DNA of 11,021 bases. It comes from a bacterium. GTDB lineage: Bacteria; Patescibacteriota; Minisyncoccia; Minisyncoccales; CG1-02-41-26. A model generated the notes under the pieces. The model did no database searches, had not been told where the DNA came from, and worked only from the letters and a program-made list of their open reading frames with translations. The stretch's first letter is position 1. Each line of letters opens with the position of its first letter. A program made the position numbers and the translations under genes. This document shows, one piece after another, positions 1 to 3,775 of this stretch. Location: positions 1-11,021 of the forward strand of contig JAUWYS010000006.1 in NCBI GenBank assembly GCA_030615715.1, written 5' to 3'.

Positions 1-792
1 ATGGCAACCAGTTTAATGCTCTTCATTTTAATTTTAGGATTTGGAAGCTTTTTAGTAAATCTTGGAAAAGAAAGAAAATTAGAAAGAAAATTTATTCCAA
101 AGCATCGATGGGTGACAGCCCCCCTAATTTTAGTTTTTTGCTTTACTTTTTTTATATTTGTTATTCAGCCTTTCAGGACAGATAATTTGATAATAAAAGC
201 CCTCAGGGCTCAAAATTCTCAACAGAGAATTGAGCTCTACCAAAAAACTCTTGAAACCTCTCCCATGGGGAAATACCAAATAAGAGAATTTTTTGCTCAG
301 CAATCTCAATCTATTATCCAACAAAATATCCAAAAAATTCCCAGAGAAGATATTGAAAGAGAATTTAATTTTCTAATTACAGAATTGGAAAAAACAGAAA
401 AAGAATCACCCTTAGATTTTCGCTCAATTCTCAGATTAGCTCACCTTTACAATGTCTATGTTTTAATTGATTCAGAGAAACTTGCCTTGGCTGAAAAATA
501 CGGGGAAAGAGCCCTTGAATTATCTCCAACCAACCAGCAGGGATACTGGGCTTTGGCTCAAACTAAAATTTACCAAGGAGACCCTGAAACTGCCCTGAGT
601 TTAGCCCAAAAAGCAATTGACCTTGAGTTAAAATGGCTTCAATCCCATAAAATAGCAATTCAAATCGCTCAAATCTCTGGCAACCAAGAGTTAGCCAAAG
701 AATTTGCCCAAAAAGCGATTGCCATTAATCCCAAATGGGAAAAAGAATTTAAAGAGGTTCTTGAAGAAGATACCCTTGACACGGGAGATTAA
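1..792 (+). CDS. Membrane protein with C-terminal TPR repeats, probably the tail of an O-antigen ligase family protein (5' partial)
   Basis: The 263 visible residues begin with two hydrophobic segments (about 4-21 and 38-58) separated by a short basic loop. A soluble helical region follows, with TPR-like repeats at about 140-250; each has the Ala/Leu spacing and a closing Pro, as in ALELSPTN and AIAINPKW. In many bacteria with small genomes, O-antigen ligase (Wzy/WaaL-type) proteins end in just this way, with the last membrane helices followed by TPRs. I therefore infer that the ATG at base 1 is an internal Met and that the catalytic membrane part lies upstream of the window. If so, the protein would act in the cytoplasmic membrane, joining or polymerising surface glycan. 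The convergent aminotransferase next door fits a polysaccharide locus. No ligase motif is in view, so the function is inferred; a stand-alone TPR membrane protein is the alternative. Confidence 0.6.
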   Translation: MATSLMLFILILGFGSFLVNLGKERKLERKFIPKHRWVTAPLILVFCFTFFIFVIQPFRTDNLIIKALRAQNSQQRIELYQKTLETSPMGKYQIREFFAQQSQSIIQQNIQKIPREDIEREFNFLITELEKTEKESPLDFRSILRLAHLYNVYVLIDSEKLALAEKYGERALELSPTNQQGYWALAQTKIYQGDPETALSLAQKAIDLELKWLQSHKIAIQIAQISGNQELAKEFAQKAIAINPKWEKEFKEVLEEDTLDTGD

Positions 793-816
793 ATTTGCTA
801 ACATTGGCTAAGTGAG

Positions 817-858
817 GACCGAATCATCCGTCGGGATGATACTCCGATTCATACGGTC
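817..858. repeat. Nested inverted repeats between convergent genes
   Basis: The core is a perfect 7-bp stem, ATCATCC (823-829) with GGATGAT (834-840), closed by a GTCG loop. Outer arms GACCG (817-821) and CGGTC (854-858) also pair, as do GAATC (821-825) and GATTC (846-850). Neither strand has a T-run directly after it, so it is not a classic intrinsic terminator. It overlaps the last codons of the minus-strand aminotransferase. It could be a REP-like element or a structured 3' end that stabilises or terminates the converging transcripts. Confidence 0.5.
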
Positions 859-2012
859 GGCAGAAAGCTTTGGGGATTTCCAAAGCTTTTTGCTTTTTTC
901 AGAGCACTAATTATTTTTTCAATATCTTTTTCAGTGTAATAATTTTGCAAAGGGAAGTTGATAATTCTTTGAGCTGCCTCAAGGGTATTTTTAAATTCTT
1001 TAAGGTCAATATTATATTCTTTCTGAACCTCTTTGTTCAAAATAATCGGAGTGTGCCAGATTCTGGTGGCGAATACTTTATATTTTCTTAAATCTTTAAC
1101 TAATTTATCTCGGTTTAAGTTCTGGGGCACCAGAGCCGAGACATAGCAAAAAACATTATCTCGAACTTCTTGGGTTTCAAAGCCCAATTTTTTAAGCTCT
1201 TCTTGAAACAGCTGAGCAAGCTCAATTCTTCTTTTTAAATCTTTTTCAGAATCCTCAAAAAAAGATGAAAAAAGATTCAAAGAAACCCTGTTAATTTTTG
1301 AAGGTTTTTCCATTTTTTCTTTTCTGAGCATTTTTGGAGCGATCTCTGAACCAAATTTTTTGAAAAGAAAACTGAACAAAGGAAAGCAATTCAAGAAAGA
1401 AAGAAAATCACGAAAAGAAAAAGAAGTTTTGGCTAAACTTGTTTCAAAGTTTTTTTCAAAGACCAACATACCTCCTCTCAGACTGGGAAATTGTTTGTAC
1501 AAACTGAAAAAAGCGACATCGCCGAAATTACCCAGATACTTTCCCTGAAATCTTGCTCCAAAAGTATGGGCGCAATCTTCAATGACCAAGAGATGGTGTT
1601 GCTTGGCTAAGCCAAGCAACTTTTCTAAATCAGCAGGCAGACCGTAAGTATGGCAGATTAAGATTGATTTTGCCTGAGGAGTGATTTTTTGGGAAATCTC
1701 TTCTGGTTTGATGTTAAAAGTTTTTAAATCAATGTCTAAAAAGATGGGTTTAATGTTATATTGTTTTAAGATCGGATAAAAAATATCGCAGATGTAAGCT
1801 GGCATCAGCATTTGAGAGTTTTTTAAATTTAATTTCTCAATAATCAAGCGAAAGGCGGTTCTTCCCATATCAGTAAACAAGAACTTCTTTCCCGGGAAGT
1901 AAAAAGAAAGCTGTTTTTTGATGTCTTGGCGAGCGGGTTTTTTCAGAAAACTTGAAAAACTTTTCTTTAAATTTTTCCCATTCAATTTTATTTGAGGATG
2001 AGTAAAATACAT
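849..2012 (-). CDS. DegT/DnrJ/EryC1/StrS family PLP-dependent aminotransferase
   Basis: At 387 residues this has the normal length for the family, whose members transfer amino groups to nucleotide-linked keto sugars for surface glycans (some are dehydratases or act on other substrates). The fold-type I landmarks appear in order: GRTA near 50-53 (cofactor phosphate region), HTYGLPAD at 121-128, the IEDCAHTFGA block at 144-153 with Asp146 placed to hold the PLP pyridine nitrogen, then GDVAFFSLYKQFPSLRGG at 164-181. Lys173 is the likely Schiff-base lysine. The SLYKQFPSLRGG form is shorter than the common SFYPTKNLG..GDGG form, so this is a divergent subgroup and the substrate cannot be named. A hydrophobic stretch near 201-217 might touch the membrane. 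The gene converges on the TPR membrane protein and diverges from murB. No SD precedes the ATG; a TATAAT lies six bases upstream, suggesting a leaderless mRNA. Confidence 0.8.
   Translation of the reverse strand: MYFTHPQIKLNGKNLKKSFSSFLKKPARQDIKKQLSFYFPGKKFLFTDMGRTAFRLIIEKLNLKNSQMLMPAYICDIFYPILKQYNIKPIFLDIDLKTFNIKPEEISQKITPQAKSILICHTYGLPADLEKLLGLAKQHHLLVIEDCAHTFGARFQGKYLGNFGDVAFFSLYKQFPSLRGGMLVFEKNFETSLAKTSFSFRDFLSFLNCFPLFSFLFKKFGSEIAPKMLRKEKMEKPSKINRVSLNLFSSFFEDSEKDLKRRIELAQLFQEELKKLGFETQEVRDNVFCYVSALVPQNLNRDKLVKDLRKYKVFATRIWHTPIILNKEVQKEYNIDLKEFKNTLEAAQRIINFPLQNYYTEKDIEKIISALKKAKSFGNPQSFLPTV
864..900 (+). terminator. Intrinsic terminator for the TPR membrane protein gene
   Basis: A perfect 10-bp stem, AAAGCTTTGG (864-873) with CCAAAGCTTT (880-889), has a 6-base loop and leads into a T-rich tail (887-891 and 894-899). 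It reads in the + direction. It lies about 75 bases after the stop at 790-792 and inside the 3' end of the opposing aminotransferase gene, so the same bases encode that protein's last residues. Confidence 0.65.
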
Positions 2013-2018
2013 TCTTTT

Positions 2019-2024
2019 ATTATA
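2019..2024 (-). promoter_or_regulatory. -10 element of a leaderless promoter for the aminotransferase
   Basis: On the minus strand a perfect TATAAT is followed by six bases and then the ATG at 2012-2010. A transcript starting the usual seven or so bases after the -10 would begin at or next to the A of the start codon. No SD is present. The -35 position (2047-2042) reads TTCTAT, a poor match, so the call rests on the -10 and its spacing. Confidence 0.5.
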
Positions 2025-2037
2025 CTTTAAAATATTT

Positions 2038-2043
2038 TATAAT
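2038..2043 (+). promoter_or_regulatory. -10 element of the murB / leader RNA promoter
   Basis: A perfect TATAAT on the + strand predicts a start near 2050, which is exactly the first G of the 10-bp stem of the structured element. No good -35 is visible. This -10 lies 13 bases from the divergent minus-strand TATAAT, with a perfect 12-base palindrome (TAAAATATTTTA, 2028-2039) at its edge. Polymerases at the two promoters would compete for the same DNA. Confidence 0.45.
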
Positions 2044-2049
2044 AGAACT

Positions 2050-2115
2050 GGGTCGGGAGCAGGTCCTCACAAAAGACCTAGAGTTGGAGGTCAACCCTCC
2101 CGACCCTTTCTTTTT
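2050..2115 (+). ncRNA. Structured RNA element: leader/attenuator of murB or a short independent RNA
   Basis: An outer perfect 10-bp stem joins GGGTCGGGAG (2050-2059) to CTCCCGACCC (2097-2106) and is followed by a U-tract (2107-2115), the signature of an intrinsic terminator. The long interior is itself structured. AGGTC (2061-2065) pairs with GACCT (2075-2079), and GTTG (2083-2086) pairs with CAAC (2092-2095), giving a three-way junction. A second AGGTC (2088-2092) can compete for the same GACCT, giving an alternative hairpin. The upstream gene runs the other way, so nothing obvious on this strand needs terminating here. The murB ATG follows only five bases after the U-tract and has no SD. 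I do not recognise the element as a known riboswitch class; the alternatives are an attenuator, a roughly 65-nt small RNA, or a mobile palindrome. Confidence 0.5.
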
Positions 2116-2120
2116 ATAAA

Positions 2121-3014
2121 ATGCCAAAGATAAAATTTAAAAAGAATATTTTACTGAAGAACCATACCACTTTCAAAATTGGGGGACCAGCCAAATATTT
2201 TTTAACGGCCAAAACCAAAGAGGAATTAATTGAGGCAATAGAATTTGCCAGCCAAAAAAAGTTGCTCTTTTTTATTTTAGGAGGAGGGAGCAATGTTTTG
2301 GTTTCAGATGAAGGATATGATGGATTGGTGATAAAAGTCAAAAGTCAAAGAGGACCCTACGGGGTGTCCAGCAGGGCAGCAAAAGTCAAAAATAGTGAAA
2401 TTTACGCTGAAGCGGGTGTGAAATTAGATGATTTGGTGAAGTTGACAGCAAAAAATAATTTGACCGGGCTTGAATGGGCAGCAGGGATTCCGGGAACAAT
2501 AGGCGGGGCTTTGTACGGAAACGCTGCTGCTTTTGAGGGCTCAATGAGTGATATTGTCGAAGAGGTGGAATGTATTGAACCTCCAAAAATTAGAATCTTC
2601 AAGAATAAAGATTGCCAACTTAGCTACAAAGACAGTATCTTTAAGAAAAATAAAAATCTGATAATTCTCTCTTGCACGTTGCAACTGAAACCGGGAAACA
2701 AAAAGGAAATTAAACAAAAGATAAAATATTTTTTAGATTATAGAGAGAAAAATCATCCTCTAAAATTTCCTTCAGCCGGTAGTATTTTTAAGAACCCCAG
2801 GAATATTTCAGCCGGAGAACTAATTGAAAAATGCGGGTTGAAGAGAAAAAAGAAAGGAGGAGCTATGATTTCTGAAAAACATGCTAATTTTATTGTCAAC
2901 TTGAAGGAGGCTCAGGCAAAAGATGTTTTGAGTTTGATAAATTTAATTAAAAAAGAAGTGAAAAAGAAATTTAATGTTGAACTTGAGGAAGAAATTCAAT
3001 ACCTAAAGACTTGA
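2121..3014 (+). CDS. murB: UDP-N-acetylenolpyruvoylglucosamine reductase (UDP-MurNAc dehydrogenase)
   Basis: MurB is a cytosolic FAD enzyme that uses NADPH to reduce UDP-GlcNAc-enolpyruvate to UDP-MurNAc in peptidoglycan precursor synthesis. The 297 residues show all the main blocks: HTTFKIGGPA at 15-24, the FAD-binding LGGGSNVLVSD at 53-63, the GLEWAAGIPGTIGGALYGNAA stretch at 116-136, SYKDSIFK at 168-175, PSAGSIFKNP at 217-226 with catalytic Ser221, GGAMISEKHANFIVN at 246-260, and a C-terminal LEEEI with Glu291 at the catalytic acid position. Length and end resemble type II MurB. Two oddities stand out. Lys170 replaces the usual Arg of YRDSIFK (Arg159 in E. coli). Residues about 73-92 hold an extra segment encoded by heptamer repeats and a hairpin. 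The start fits the family and has no SD. Confidence 0.95.
   Translation: MPKIKFKKNILLKNHTTFKIGGPAKYFLTAKTKEELIEAIEFASQKKLLFFILGGGSNVLVSDEGYDGLVIKVKSQRGPYGVSSRAAKVKNSEIYAEAGVKLDDLVKLTAKNNLTGLEWAAGIPGTIGGALYGNAAAFEGSMSDIVEEVECIEPPKIRIFKNKDCQLSYKDSIFKKNKNLIILSCTLQLKPGNKKEIKQKIKYFLDYREKNHPLKFPSAGSIFKNPRNISAGELIEKCGLKRKKKGGAMISEKHANFIVNLKEAQAKDVLSLINLIKKEVKKKFNVELEEEIQYLKT
2333..2387 (+). repeat. Heptamer-repeat and hairpin insertion inside murB
   Basis: AAAAGTC occurs at 2333-2339 and directly again at 2340-2346, then once more at 2381-2387. The last two copies bracket 34 bases that contain a hairpin: GGAC (2352-2355) with GTCC (2366-2369), extended by two C-G pairs past one bulged T. The insertion keeps the murB frame and adds a basic loop (about residues 73-89) between two conserved MurB strands, where Bacillus MurB has a shorter linker. 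It looks like a short palindromic element tolerated in a surface loop. Confidence 0.5.
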
Positions 3015-3040
3015 CATTGTTTTTAAAAATGAAATAGAAT
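3011..3040 (+). promoter_or_regulatory. Promoter overlapping the murB stop codon
   Basis: A perfect TTGACA (3011-3016) and TAGAAT (3035-3040, one mismatch) are separated by 18 bases. The murB stop TGA (3012-3014) lies inside the -35 hexamer. Transcription would start near 3047, upstream of the small basic protein. Confidence 0.6.
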
Positions 3041-3143
3041 GAAAGAAGAAAGATATTTTTTAAAAACATTTAAGCAAGTAGAGAGAATAAAATCAAACAG
3101 AAAGGTTGACTATTTGCTAAATCTAAAAATTTTCTCAATAAAA

Positions 3144-3242
3144 ATGATTAAAAGAAAAAAAGCTGCTAAAAAAAAGAAAGTCAGCAAAAGAAGGAAGACC
3201 ACCAAAAGGAAGAAGACCATCCGAAGAAGAAAGAAAAGATAA
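3144..3242 (+). CDS. Very small, extremely basic protein of unknown function
   Basis: Thirty-two residues, of which 22 are Lys or Arg (14 K, 8 R), with no hydrophobic core, no Asp or Glu, and a loose internal repetition (RRKTTKRKKTIRRRKK). Such a chain would bind RNA or DNA without much of a fold of its own, like the tails of ribosomal proteins or H1-like proteins, but I recognise no family. The same frame is open back to an ATG at 3039 (67 residues). I prefer the ATG at 3144 because the 3039 ATG overlaps the -10 of a good promoter, and the extra 35 residues have a quite different, unremarkable composition. Neither start has an SD. The gene stands alone between a promoter and a strong terminator. 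Confidence 0.55.
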   Translation: MIKRKKAAKKKKVSKRRKTTKRKKTIRRRKKR

Positions 3243-3263
3243 GGTTTGCTAAAGCTGTTTGCC

Positions 3264-3312
3264 AATCCCGCCCTTTCTAAATCGCCAAGCGAAAGAGCGG
3301 GGTTGTTTTTTT
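3264..3312 (+). terminator. Strong intrinsic terminator after the small basic gene
   Basis: AATCCCGC (3264-3271) pairs with GCGGGGTT (3297-3304), including one G-T pair, and CTTTC (3273-3277) pairs with GAAAG (3291-3295). A single C/A mismatch separates the two helices. Seven T's follow at 3306-3312. It ends the murB/small-protein transcripts and insulates the hpf-sec block. Confidence 0.85.
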
Positions 3313-3331
3313 GGGAATTTTCTGATATTTT
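3303..3331 (+). promoter_or_regulatory. Extended -10 promoter giving a leaderless hpf transcript
   Basis: TG at 3323-3324, one base, then TATTTT at 3326-3331 forms an extended -10. A partial -35 (TTGTTT, 3303-3308) lies 17 bases upstream and overlaps the tail of the preceding terminator. Six bases separate the -10 from the hpf ATG at 3338, so the predicted start is the A of the start codon. No SD is present. Confidence 0.5.
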
Positions 3332-3337
3332 AGTTAT

Positions 3338-3775
3338 ATGAGAGTAATTATTAAAGCAACCAACATAAAATTAACTGAAAGCCTAAGAAGTTTCATTATT
3401 CAAAAATTTGAAGAGCTTGAGAAATTTTTGGAAGATATTTTAAAAAAGCAGGACATTCTTGATGGTCAGAAGCCAAGAGCTCAAGCTTTTGTGGAAGTTG
3501 GCAAACCTTCTTATCATCACCACAAGGGAGATGTTTTTTATGCTGAGGCGCAGATTCCCTTGCCTGGCAAGGGGGTGAGAAGTACTGCTGAGAGAGAAGA
3601 TTTGAGGATGGCCATTGTTGAGGTAAAAGATGAGCTCCAAAGATTGTTAAAAAAATATAAAAAATCCCAAACTCAAAAAACTGAAAGAGTTCAGAGAAAA
3701 ATAAAAAAAGATTTAAAGTTATCTAAGTCAGCAAGATTTTACCGCAAGGGAAGAATCAGAGAAGAAGGATTATGA
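3338..3775 (+). CDS. hpf: Ribosome hibernation promoting factor (HPF/RaiA, S30AE family)
   Basis: HPF-family proteins bind the small subunit's decoding region and inactivate or dimerise ribosomes when growth slows. The 145 residues give the expected single beta-alpha-beta-beta-beta-alpha domain. The N-terminal strand and helix run MRVIIKATNIKLTESLRSFI then KFEELEKFL, and the closing helix is AEREDLRMAIVEVKDELQRLLKKYK at about 84-108, matching the family's Asp-x-x-x-Ala-Ile ... Leu-x-x-x-Lys-Lys-Tyr-Lys signature. The C-terminal dimerisation domain of long HPF is missing. In its place is a basic tail (109-145) rich in Lys and Arg that could contact rRNA. The stop overlaps the secA start by four bases (ATGA), indicating translational coupling. 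An hpf gene just before secA is also the order in Bacillus subtilis (yvyD-secA), which supports both calls. Confidence 0.88.
   Translation: MRVIIKATNIKLTESLRSFIIQKFEELEKFLEDILKKQDILDGQKPRAQAFVEVGKPSYHHHKGDVFYAEAQIPLPGKGVRSTAEREDLRMAIVEVKDELQRLLKKYKKSQTQKTERVQRKIKKDLKLSKSARFYRKGRIREEGL

Noticed and set aside
1..3. ATG at base 1 as the true start of the TPR membrane protein
   Set aside because: The window begins exactly here, and the protein looks like the tail of a longer ligase-type membrane protein, so the real start is probably upstream.
794..801. TTTGCTAA repeated at 794-801, 3113-3120 and 3245-3252
   Set aside because: An 8-base AT-rich word recurring three times in an AT-rich window is weak evidence; no shared flanks were seen.
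2086..2090. GGAGG as an SD for murB
   Set aside because: It is about 30 bases before the ATG, too far, and no start codon lies 5-10 bases after it.
2050..2106. Possible SRP (4.5S) RNA, hammerhead or other known ribozyme, or a purine-type three-way-junction riboswitch
   Set aside because: The conserved loops (the GGAA-type SRP tip, the hammerhead core CUGAUGA/GAAA, the purine junction bases) are absent; only the general three-way shape is shared.
3039..3143. N-terminal extension of the small basic protein from the ATG at 3039
   Set aside because: That ATG overlaps the TAGAAT of a good TTGACA-N18-TAGAAT promoter, so the transcript would start downstream of it; the extra residues also have a different composition. 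Not excluded if another promoter is used.
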